Part shown: positions 33,568 through 39,308 of the stretch, one piece after another | Position numbering within the stretch: the first letter of the stretch is position 1 | How the letters are laid out: every line of letters begins with the position of its first letter | Origin: an uncultured Flavobacterium sp. | GTDB taxonomy: Bacteria > Bacteroidota > Bacteroidia > Flavobacteriales > Flavobacteriaceae | Direction: 5' to 3' | NCBI RefSeq assembly: GCF_946481155.1 | Contig: NZ_CAMLMK010000014.1 | Location: forward strand, 1-39,308 | DNA: 39,308 bases | Notes under the pieces: model-generated | Told to the model about the DNA's origin: nothing | Seen by the model: only the letters and a program-made list of their open reading frames with translations | The model's database searches: none | Translations under genes and position numbers: made by a program

Positions 33568-35277
33568 CTATTGCATACAACTTACAACATGTGTGAGCGT
33601 TTGGCTAAAATTGTCCGTAGTATGAGTAAATGTTACCGAATAAGGTGCGTTAGCATCAATGCCGTAACGATCATTTGAAGAATACTTCTGTTTTAGTTTC
33701 TTTTTTCCGCTTTGGGAAACGTAAGGTAAAATCGTGTTGATTTGCGTTGGTACGCAGTTCAGTCCTACTTCCTTAAGCACTGTACCGTTGGAATTGATGG
33801 CTTTTGTCCCCTCGATGCGGCAACGGAACTTGTTGATTAATTTGCTTCCGCCTCCAAATAATTGTGCACGCGGTTTAATCTTGATCTTGATTCTGGCTTT
33901 TTTGTTGCCTATGGTGTACTTTTCTTTTTCCACATTGCGCGCTATTACACAAGGATTGCCTAAAGTAATCTGAGACGTACTAAAGCTGTTTGCGCAAAGG
34001 TTCAGCGGTTTTTCGATATAGGCTGTTGGGGTGAAATCTTGTGAGAAACAAGGTATGCTGTACTGATGTGTAGTAACCGCCGTTGATGTAGTCGTGATTG
34101 TTCCGTCTCCAAAGCTCCATTTGATAGTATAGCCTGTAACATTCAGCCATTGTAATCCCTCAATGGAGAATTCATATAAACCTGAGGAATAGTCAAGTAT
34201 CTTTTTAGTCATGGAAAGCGGACACTGGATGTTTATAGATACTGCATCAGTATCGCTGCAGCTGTTGGAGCTCACGCCATTGATCAAACTTGTTAAGGTA
34301 GTGCTTATAGCGGGAACTTCGGCCAAAGTCGCGTAGTTGCTGAAGTCAATTTCTACTTCTACCCATTCGCCTACATAAGTACCCGGCCAGGATGTGGTTG
34401 ATCCTGTAGGCGGATAAAAAGGTGTCGAACTGCTTATTACGGTCACTGCCTGGTAAGCCGATGCGTTACTGATAATGAAACTGTTTATTGGAGTAGTTCC
34501 TGCAAGTTCAGCTGTACTTGCAGTTAGTTTTACACGGATCTTATCGTTTATTAAATCGTAACCGGTGATTTTGTGGTTTAGAATCGTTTCCAGTCCGCAT
34601 GCATTCTTTTGCGTTATGGCCGGATAGTCTCTTCTGTTGTCGATTCTTGTTCCGTATTCGGATATTGAGGCTAAATCATAACGCGGATCCATCCCGATAA
34701 CGATATCCTGAATCCCGTAATTGTTTTTCAGGTTCTGAATCGCTAAGCTTTGGGTTGGTGTAAATCTCAATCGGTCCCTGTAATTCATCATGATCAGGTA
34801 ATTGCTGCACGAATAAGGCAGTTTATGGATTACGGTTCCGTCAGACCACAAATAAAGATCCGTTCCAATGATTACCATTCCGTCTTTGTTTAAAATGGTT
34901 TCCAAAACACTGTCTGAAGTATAGTCAAACGGGTCGAAATTAGCTTCATCCGGAATGATTCCTTCTGTTATTTCATAGTCTTTTTTTCTTAGGGAATAGA
35001 AGTTCCCGTGTGCGATTTCGTAGTTTTCAAGCACTACCTCATCCTCTGCTGCGGCCATATAGGCATCATATAAGGTTTTGTGTTCCAACTGAAGCGCATC
35101 AAGCGACGCAAAAGATTGTACAGTGCCGTAAGGACATGGAGCCGGTTTTAAGGCGTTGCCCTGCGGATCTGTTTTTTCTTCGATGTCATACTTGTCACAT
35201 CCGGTCATCAGTACCACATATCCGAGTAGTGGCAGACAGCACATTGCAAATGCTTTTAAAAAATTTTTTCTTTTCAT
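33568..35277 (-). CDS. Large exported lipoprotein with a PKD-like domain
   Basis: A 569-residue protein. The signal MKRKNFLKAFAMCCLPLLGYVVLMTGC has a lipobox near residue 27, although it is long for a lipoprotein signal. The mature part includes a PKD-type beta domain at about residues 385-415 (WSFGDGTITTTSTAVTTHQY), where the WxFGDG-xx-HxY pattern is diagnostic. The N-terminal 300 residues have no family I can name; no catalytic motif is visible. The C-terminal part is basic (KKARIKIKIKPRAQ). Likely a surface-exposed adhesin-like lipoprotein. It has its own promoter and terminator and so stands alone. Confidence 0.75.
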   Translation of the reverse strand: MKRKNFLKAFAMCCLPLLGYVVLMTGCDKYDIEEKTDPQGNALKPAPCPYGTVQSFASLDALQLEHKTLYDAYMAAAEDEVVLENYEIAHGNFYSLRKKDYEITEGIIPDEANFDPFDYTSDSVLETILNKDGMVIIGTDLYLWSDGTVIHKLPYSCSNYLIMMNYRDRLRFTPTQSLAIQNLKNNYGIQDIVIGMDPRYDLASISEYGTRIDNRRDYPAITQKNACGLETILNHKITGYDLINDKIRVKLTASTAELAGTTPINSFIISNASAYQAVTVISSSTPFYPPTGSTTSWPGTYVGEWVEVEIDFSNYATLAEVPAISTTLTSLINGVSSNSCSDTDAVSINIQCPLSMTKKILDYSSGLYEFSIEGLQWLNVTGYTIKWSFGDGTITTTSTAVTTHQYSIPCFSQDFTPTAYIEKPLNLCANSFSTSQITLGNPCVIARNVEKEKYTIGNKKARIKIKIKPRAQLFGGGSKLINKFRCRIEGTKAINSNGTVLKEVGLNCVPTQINTILPYVSQSGKKKLKQKYSSNDRYGIDANAPYSVTFTHTTDNFSQTLTHVVSCMQ

Positions 35278-35308
35278 AAAAGATTTTTTTTGGGTTTAAA
35301 TTCGGAGC

Positions 35309-35316
35309 CAAAATTA
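35309..35316 (-). promoter_or_regulatory. -7 promoter box of the PKD lipoprotein gene
   Basis: TAATTTTG on the minus strand, an exact TAnnTTTG match, 31 bases before the ATG. The rest of 35278-35568 shows no gene. Confidence 0.55.
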
Positions 35317-35528
35317 ATTTTCGAATCCGGCTAAACAGCATGCAAATAGGGTTTTGTGATGAAATACCCTACAATAGTGACGAATTCAGCAGGTTGTTTT
35401 TTTTATTTCTTGTAAGAATCGTTGGAGGAAATTTAAAAGCTTCCGGTTGGGGATTTATGACTGAGATAAGAACCGTTTTCGGAACTAAATTTCTAACTGA
35501 AAGTTTTCTTTCCCAAAACGTATAAAAC

Positions 35529-35560
35529 TAAAAAACCGTAATCGCGTTAAGGATTACGGC
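35529..35560 (-). terminator. Terminator of the patatin gene
   Basis: CCGTAATC / GATTACGG stem with 8-base loop. On the minus strand a T-run follows. It sits 9 bases past the patatin stop. Confidence 0.75.
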
Positions 35561-35568
35561 TTACTGCT

Positions 35569-36606
35569 TTACTTATTTTTAATCAGCTTCTTGGCAATTT
35601 CATTGAGCATTTCCCGGTTTTTGTCGATGAAGAACAATCCGGCCTGGATGAGTTCGTAGATGTTTTTCTTGGAGGTATCATCCATTTCCGGAGATGCGTT
35701 TTTTAAATCGGGCATCAGGCGGTAATAATTCCTCTGGTTTCTAGGGCCTAAGGTTTCGTACATCTTGGTAAGATGGTAGTCGACGGTTTCTGCATTGGCA
35801 GACAGCAGGATATCGATTAGTGGCGATATCCATTTGATTTTTCCGGCTTTCTCGAATTTCTCAAACGAATACGGCTTCAGGACCTGACCCGTACCGATGG
35901 AGACTATCACCATGTCGTTGATGTTGGGGTTGTCTGCCTTTTCCTCGTCCTTCAGAACTTTGGAGAACTGGATTTTACGGGCTTCCGCGTAGGCGCAAAG
36001 TGCGGGATTGTTGGCATATACTCCTCCGTCGATTAAGGTGAATTCCTGTCCGTAGCGTGATTTGATCTTAGCCGGCTCGAAATAGGTTGGTGCGGCACTG
36101 GTAGCGCGGCAGACATCTTTCATGTAAAAATTCTCAAGCTGCGAATGGGCTTCGTGACTGCAGAAGAACTTGGCCTTGCGCGAATTGATGTCGTAAGAAG
36201 TTATCAGGCAGGGCTTGATGAGGTCTTTCAGTTCCAGTGTCCCAAAGATTTCGCCCAATTGCTTTTCGAGGTTGTTCTGTGAGATTTTCTCATTGAAGAG
36301 ACCAAACGGATTGAGCACCTGATCCCAGAAAGAAACATTGAAGATCGTATCGCCGTTTTTGGCATACAGCTCCAGGGCCGTTTCGACGGAAAATTTTGCC
36401 TTTTTGGAATTGTCCGGAAAGAGAATCAAAGAGGCTAATAATCCGCCGGTGCTGCTTCCTGCCACCAGATCGAAATAATCGCCAATCCGGGCGTTGGGGT
36501 TGTCTGTTTTCTGTAATTGCTCCTCGATGTATTTTAGGATGACGCAGGTAATAATCCCACGGATTCCGCCGCCGTCCAGACTTAATATTCGTATTTTCTT
36601 TCCCAT
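35569..36606 (-). CDS. Patatin-like phospholipase
   Basis: 345-residue serine-aspartate lipid hydrolase without signal peptide. Oxyanion loop DGGGIRG (residues 11-17), nucleophile elbow GSSTGG with Ser52, and the catalytic Asp193 in LIDGGVYANN. This layout (patatin near the N-terminus and about 130 residues of helical tail) is like CapV-type effectors of CBASS and other cytoplasmic patatins. However, no cyclase, Cap2/Cap3 or HORMA gene is near, so a defence role is not supported here. It follows the M15 peptidase gene by 4 bp on the same strand, a strong sign of cotranscription. Confidence 0.9.
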   Translation of the reverse strand: MGKKIRILSLDGGGIRGIITCVILKYIEEQLQKTDNPNARIGDYFDLVAGSSTGGLLASLILFPDNSKKAKFSVETALELYAKNGDTIFNVSFWDQVLNPFGLFNEKISQNNLEKQLGEIFGTLELKDLIKPCLITSYDINSRKAKFFCSHEAHSQLENFYMKDVCRATSAAPTYFEPAKIKSRYGQEFTLIDGGVYANNPALCAYAEARKIQFSKVLKDEEKADNPNINDMVIVSIGTGQVLKPYSFEKFEKAGKIKWISPLIDILLSANAETVDYHLTKMYETLGPRNQRNYYRLMPDLKNASPEMDDTSKKNIYELIQAGLFFIDKNREMLNEIAKKLIKNK

Positions 36607-36610
36607 AGTT

Positions 36611-37093
36611 TTATTTTTTTAGGATAACATATCCATTTTTATCTTGTTTTAGTTTGATGAGTTGGCGCCAGTTGTTGAGACCGCGCTTGTCGAAATGGGG
36701 CAGGTCTTTAAATTTTTTCCAGTTGCCGCCCCAGTCCCAGCCGTAGCGGGCGAAAATTTTCACGCATTCGTACCAATCGGCTACCATGTCGTTGTCCCAG
36801 TCTTTTACAGTGTCCCAGGAGGCGGTTTTCCCATTGATGATCAGACAGATGTCTACCGCAAAGCCATAATTGTGGACCGATTGCCCTCCTTTTGCATTGG
36901 TGATTTTTTTACCCGGAAGGGTCCTTCCTTGTGCGTATAGAAGATTTTGTTCTTCTACTGTGCGCAATCCCTGTGTGATTCGAATTTTGGCTTTTCCGGT
37001 GAGCGATGCGTCGCAAGCATTGATAATAGTGACAACCTCATCCCTAATGGAAGGGTGTAATTTCTTGATTTGTAATTTGTTATGTGAGTCCAC
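36611..37093 (-). CDS. M15 family peptidoglycan peptidase (endolysin-like)
   Basis: 160-residue zinc peptidase of the L-alanyl-D-glutamate / CwlK endolysin kind. The metal ligands are His74 and Asp81 in QSVHNYGFAVDI and His133 in LPHFD. RITQGLRTVEEQNLLYAQGR (about 38-57) is the typical N-terminal part. No signal peptide is seen, unlike exported cell-wall peptidases; this is the pattern of phage endolysins or toxins released in another way. It is first in a two-gene unit with the patatin. The surrounding region is repeat-rich and accessory. Confidence 0.88.
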   Translation of the reverse strand: MDSHNKLQIKKLHPSIRDEVVTIINACDASLTGKAKIRITQGLRTVEEQNLLYAQGRTLPGKKITNAKGGQSVHNYGFAVDICLIINGKTASWDTVKDWDNDMVADWYECVKIFARYGWDWGGNWKKFKDLPHFDKRGLNNWRQLIKLKQDKNGYVILKK

Positions 37094-37246
37094 GCTTTTA
37101 TTCCTTTATTTTATTACAAAAATAAAGAAAATAATCTAATAATCCAAATGAAATAAAGAAAATAATCTTATAAAATAATTCTTTTTGTGGCTAAAAACTT
37201 TCGGTAGTCGTTTCTTTCCTATCTTTAGTCTTCAAAAAATATAATT

Positions 37247-37729
37247 ATGACATCGATTCGATATTTTCAGACGCTGCTGCATACGGCCTTTGCTTTGTAT
37301 TTTGGTCAGGAAGCCATGTATTCGGCTTTGAAAGAGGTGCCATTGCCTGAAGAGCAGCTCCTGCCGGACCAGGAAATGAGTTGGGAAGAGAAAGTGGTAT
37401 TGCTGTTGGCGCTGATGCCACATAGCAATCCGGAAACCTTGGATTTGTTCTTAATTCAAAACAAGAATTTGAACAGGACTTATACAGAGTTTGGCGGCTG
37501 GCAAGGCATTTCACACAATGGCTTTTTGCCTACCGGGCAAACCGCTGCTTTCCTGTTGGGAGTAGCCGGGATGGAAAGAACAGCGATCCTGGAAATGTTT
37601 GCCAGGGAGCATTGGTTTTATAAGAAGGGTATTTTGCATTTGGAAGGGCAGGGGTCTGGTGAGCCGTTTTTGAGTGGCCGACTGATTATTACGGAAGAGG
37701 CGCTGGATCGGGTGAAGCAGTTATTTTAA
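37247..37729 (+). CDS. Stand-alone domain resembling the N-terminus of a Bacteroidetes ATP-binding protein
   Basis: 160-residue soluble protein. Its second half (HNGFLPTGQTAAFLLGVAGM, then KKGILHLEGQGSGEPFLSGR) recalls a region ahead of the AAA+ domain in a family of ATP-binding proteins, where I remember a PTGETALFLLAG and EPxLSG pattern. Here no P-loop or AAA+ part follows: the frame ends at TAA 37729 with a terminator right behind. It is either a free-standing domain or the remnant of a longer gene. No partner lies nearby. A TATCTTTA box at 37220-37227 may be its promoter. The identification rests on memory and should be searched. Confidence 0.5.
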   Translation: MTSIRYFQTLLHTAFALYFGQEAMYSALKEVPLPEEQLLPDQEMSWEEKVVLLLALMPHSNPETLDLFLIQNKNLNRTYTEFGGWQGISHNGFLPTGQTAAFLLGVAGMERTAILEMFAREHWFYKKGILHLEGQGSGEPFLSGRLIITEEALDRVKQLF

Positions 37730-37735
37730 ATAAGG

Positions 37736-37766
37736 AAACCGCAATTTTATGTTGCGGTTTTTTGTT
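37736..37766 (+). terminator. Terminator after the 37247-37729 gene
   Basis: AAACCGCAA / TTGCGGTTT stem, 7-base loop, followed by a T-rich run, 6 bases after the stop. Confidence 0.85.
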
Positions 37767-37816
37767 TTTTATTCTGTGCCTCAGAGGCTGGCTGTTCGAA
37801 ATCAGATTTTTTTTGT

Positions 37817-38098
37817 TTATTTTTCAATGTCTATATACCAATGAGGTGTCATTATGTACAATAACTCCCCTGTATATGCGTCAACATAGACCCCCATACG
37901 TTTTTCTTCCTGTGTCCACATAGCAAAATAACTATAAGCATATATATCTGTAAATTCCCCTTCTCTTGCCCCATGTGCTATTTCTCTATTTTGATATAAA
38001 GTGATTTCGTTCGCATCATCAAGTAATTTTGTATACGATATGTTTTTCTCTTTAAGGTATTTCTCTACTTTTTCTTTTACGGTTTCTTTGGTAATCAT
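37817..38098 (-). CDS. Small protein of unknown function, possible immunity-type protein
   Basis: 93-residue acidic soluble protein. A Lys/Glu-rich helix at 1-40 is followed by IAHGAREGEFTDIYAYSYFA and GVYVDAYTGELLYIMTPHWY, a YxDAxTGELLYI strand pattern like PepSY-type or immunity-type sheets. Size and accessory setting resemble orphan immunity proteins of polymorphic toxin loci, but no toxin is visible. Function not assigned. Starts with a clear ATG. Confidence 0.6.
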   Translation of the reverse strand: MITKETVKEKVEKYLKEKNISYTKLLDDANEITLYQNREIAHGAREGEFTDIYAYSYFAMWTQEEKRMGVYVDAYTGELLYIMTPHWYIDIEK

Positions 38099-38138
38099 GT
38101 TTTTTAGCTTTTAGAACCTGTTTTAACTATTAGTTTCT

Positions 38139-38360
38139 TCATCGCCATAATAAAGTCTCAACAGCATTTTGAATTTCCGAACTCATTTTTTTTGGATACT
38201 TTTCTTCTATTTTTTGAAGACATTCCACAAACTCTTTGCTTTGAAATTTAAAAGAAAGCTCTTCAAAATCAGAGCTTAGCCAAAGCAGATGATCTATCGA
38301 GATAGCGCGGATTTGCAATCCGTGCCTACAAGAATATAAAACTAAAACAAAAAACCGCAA
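38139..38360 (-). pseudogene. Truncated gene whose 5' part is palindromic repeat sequence
   Basis: The open frame reads 73 codons, but residues 12-20 (RHGLQIRAI) are simply the translated 26-bp repeat at 38302-38327, and the start region lies inside the upstream terminator hairpin. The plausible original coding part is the last 53 residues (DHLLWLSSDFEELSFKFQSK onwards), a helical acidic end of some small protein. This looks like a gene beheaded by insertion or expansion of the repeat. It may not be translated. Confidence 0.45.
38302..38327 (+). repeat. 26-bp palindromic repeat, copy 1
   Basis: GATAGCGCGGATTTGCAATC followed by CGTGCC. It contains the palindrome GGATT-TGC-AATCC. Three further copies lie within 760 bp. 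Confidence 0.75.
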
Positions 38361-38378
38361 CTTTTTTTGTTGTGGTTT
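38352..38378 (-). terminator. Terminator of the 38417-38692 gene
   Basis: AACCGCAAC and GTTGTGGTT form a stem (one G-T pair) around a T-rich loop. On the minus strand a T-run follows. Confidence 0.6.
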
Positions 38379-38416
38379 GATTATCTAAAAGTTACTGTTC
38401 TCTTTAGTGTCAAAAA

Positions 38417-38692
38417 TTATTGACTTATTTTTTCAAAAATATTTTTTCCTATTATATATTCTAGGTCATTTGTTTTAACATCCATAGCAACAGTATATAT
38501 ATTACTAGTAAGGGGATTTCCTTTAATTGCTTCGAGATTAAAATTGATAATATGCATTGGCTTTGTTCCAGTCCCTTCAAAAAGAGGACTGTTTTCCCTG
38601 ATACCATTATATGATAGATCGTCGATCTCAACAGTATAGCCACTTTCTTTCAAGTATATCAAAACTTTTTCTAAAATCATATTTTCTTTCAT
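38417..38692 (-). CDS. Small protein of unknown function
   Basis: 91-residue soluble protein starting MKENMILEKVLIYLKESGYT. A helix at 1-18 is followed by predicted strands (YTVEIDDLSYN, MHIINFNLEAIKG, NIYTVAMDVKTNDLEYIIG), a compact alpha-plus-beta shape like the 37817-38098 product and like many immunity proteins. No family recognised. Own terminator 39 bases past the stop; flanked by palindromic repeats on both sides. Confidence 0.55.
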   Translation of the reverse strand: MKENMILEKVLIYLKESGYTVEIDDLSYNGIRENSPLFEGTGTKPMHIINFNLEAIKGNPLTSNIYTVAMDVKTNDLEYIIGKNIFEKISQ

Positions 38693-38780
38693 AACTAATT
38701 ATTTTGGGATTTTAATTTTTCTTATTTCTAAATGATATTTGTAAAGGTCAAAATTGAAAAAATTATCACATAATTCTTCA

Positions 38781-38806
38781 GATAGCGCGGATTTGCAATC
38801 CATGCC
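38781..38806 (+). repeat. 26-bp palindromic repeat, copy 2
   Basis: GATAGCGCGGATTTGCAATC then CATGCC, one base different from copy 1, same orientation. Confidence 0.75.
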
Positions 38807-38859
38807 CGCAAAGTATGTAAAACTTTAAAAGAATTGAACGGCCATGGTAAAAAAACAAA

Positions 38860-38891
38860 AAAACCACAACACTTGTTTTTGTTGTGGTTTA
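38860..38891 (-). terminator. Repeat-associated hairpin 1
   Basis: AAACCACAAC / GTTGTGGTTT stem with a T-run on the minus strand. It is part of a composite unit repeated at 38979-39010 (hairpin, then 40-50 bases, then the 26-bp palindrome). Confidence 0.55.
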
Positions 38892-38932
38892 GGCTTGAGG
38901 AATTGACACTTTCCTTGTTTCTCCTCTTTGGA

Positions 38933-38958
38933 TGCACGGATTGCAAATCCGCGCTATC
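38933..38958 (-). repeat. 26-bp palindromic repeat, copy 3 (inverted)
   Basis: Reverse complement of copies 1 and 2 with one changed base (TGCACGGATT then GCAAATCCGCGCTATC). Confidence 0.75.
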
Positions 38959-38978
38959 GGGACTATTGTAAAAAAACA

Positions 38979-39010
38979 AAAAACCACAACGCTTGTATTT
39001 GTTGTGGTTT
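38979..39010 (-). terminator. Repeat-associated hairpin 2, terminator of the partial gene at the window edge
   Basis: AAACCACAAC (38981-38990) pairs with GTTGTGGTTT (39001-39010), with an A-rich left flank that reads as a T-run on the minus strand. The partial gene's stop codon (39011-39009) touches the stem. Confidence 0.6.
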
Positions 39011-39308
39011 AGGTTTGTGGAGTTAATGCTGTCATTGCATTTCTTTGCTTCTCTTGTGGGCACGGATTGCAAATCCGCGCTATCGGGGTTTTGTTGTGGT
39101 TCAAATCATATTTCAAAATCTGGAGACTTTTCGATGCTCGGTCATCTGCAGCAATTACATAGTTGGAGGATCCCTCTTTAAACCAAATTACAGGTGTTTT
39201 TTTATGAGAATCGAAAAAAGCTGCTACTTTATTATTTTCAATATGCCTATATGCTTTAGTATTTTTAGTCGCAACTCTAAACCTACATTTGTTAAAAGAA
39301 ACAATTTT
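39009..39308 (-). CDS. C-terminal part of an unidentified protein, tail encoded by repeat sequence
   Basis: Minus-strand frame open from the window edge to TAA at 39009-39011, 99 residues. The first 70 (KCRFRVATKNTKAYRHIENN, then VIWFKEGSSNYVIAADD) look like a normal globular protein. The last 28 or so are translated from the 26-bp palindromic repeat at 39059-39084 (TPIARICNPCP) and neighbouring repeat sequence. The original stop was probably lost to repeat insertion. The start lies outside the window. Family unknown. Confidence 0.5.
   Translation of the reverse strand, partial: KIVSFNKCRFRVATKNTKAYRHIENNKVAAFFDSHKKTPVIWFKEGSSNYVIAADDRASKSLQILKYDLNHNKTPIARICNPCPQEKQRNAMTALTPQT
39059..39084 (-). 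repeat. 26-bp palindromic repeat, copy 4 (inverted)
   Basis: GGCACGGATTGCAAATCCGC then GCTATC, the exact reverse complement of copy 1. It lies in frame inside the 3' end of the partial gene. Confidence 0.8.

Noticed and set aside
35569..36606. CBASS system with CapV-type patatin
   Set aside because: No nucleotide cyclase or ancillary Cap gene next to it within the window.
37120..37168. 18-bp direct repeat (AAATAAAGAAAATAATCT, twice)
   Set aside because: Low-complexity AT-rich sequence between genes with only two copies; no function suggested.
38728..39072. 114-codon minus-strand open frame with internal duplication
   Set aside because: It is the translation of the palindromic repeats and terminator hairpins (ADLQSV, NSSSLNHNK twice), not a gene.
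1..39308. CRISPR array, insertion sequence or prophage
   Set aside because: No evenly spaced repeats with unique spacers, no transposase, integrase or phage structural gene seen; the holin-like protein belongs to a ytxH operon and the endolysin-like gene has no other phage genes around it.

Overview
The window looks like the chromosome of a Flavobacterium-type member of the Bacteroidetes. The evidence is AT-rich DNA, promoter -7 boxes of the form TAnnTTTG, little sign of Shine-Dalgarno sites, and a typical flavobacterial gene set (folB, glnS, gltX, DUF4175 protein, ybeY, mnmG, pgk, LysM lytic transglycosylase, DUF4837 lipoprotein, double-OmpA proteins, kup, S41 peptidase, DUF4349 lipoprotein, rnpA). 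No species can be named from the sequence alone.

Layout. (1) 1-1.9 kb is accessory DNA. Three unrelated small minus-strand genes are separated by about 130-bp boundary elements with conserved ends and self-complementary arms, next to two 57-bp repeats that carry a tRNA T-arm and then a tRNA-Cys gene. The arrangement resembles a gene-cassette array. (2) 2.0-8.5 kb holds folB, glnS, a three-gene ytxH/holin-like envelope operon, an SPFH membrane protein, a small outer-membrane barrel and gltX. (3) 8.57-9.34 kb is a strongly AT-rich gene-free stretch with repeated TTATCAACA/TTATTAACA motifs. Genes on either side are transcribed away from it. (4) 9.3-16 kb has DUF4175-ybeY-mnmG and a methyltransferase, with three parS-like palindromes (13040, 13092, 15057). 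Items 3 and 4 together suggest that this is the replication-origin and segregation region of the chromosome. (5) 16.2-25.6 kb carries an OmpH-like lipoprotein, a Pif1-type helicase, doxX-holB on the other strand, pgk, a lytic transglycosylase, a DUF4837 lipoprotein and an acetyltransferase. (6) 25.6-32.3 kb is a long minus-strand run: rnpA, DUF4349 lipoprotein, S41 peptidase, kup and two double-OmpA genes. (7) 32.4-35.3 kb has a PagL-like barrel, a small lipoprotein and a PKD-containing lipoprotein. (8) 35.5-39.3 kb is again accessory: patatin phospholipase plus an M15 endolysin-like peptidase, a stand-alone domain of unknown role, several orphan small genes, and four copies of a 26-bp palindromic repeat that has run into coding frames.

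Working together: the middle of the window is housekeeping (tRNA charging and modification, rRNA and tRNA processing, replication clamp loading, glycolysis, envelope upkeep). The most interesting material is the hairpin-bounded cassette array at the left end, the putative oriC/parS region, and the repeat-rich right end. No transposase, integrase or CRISPR array is visible in the window.
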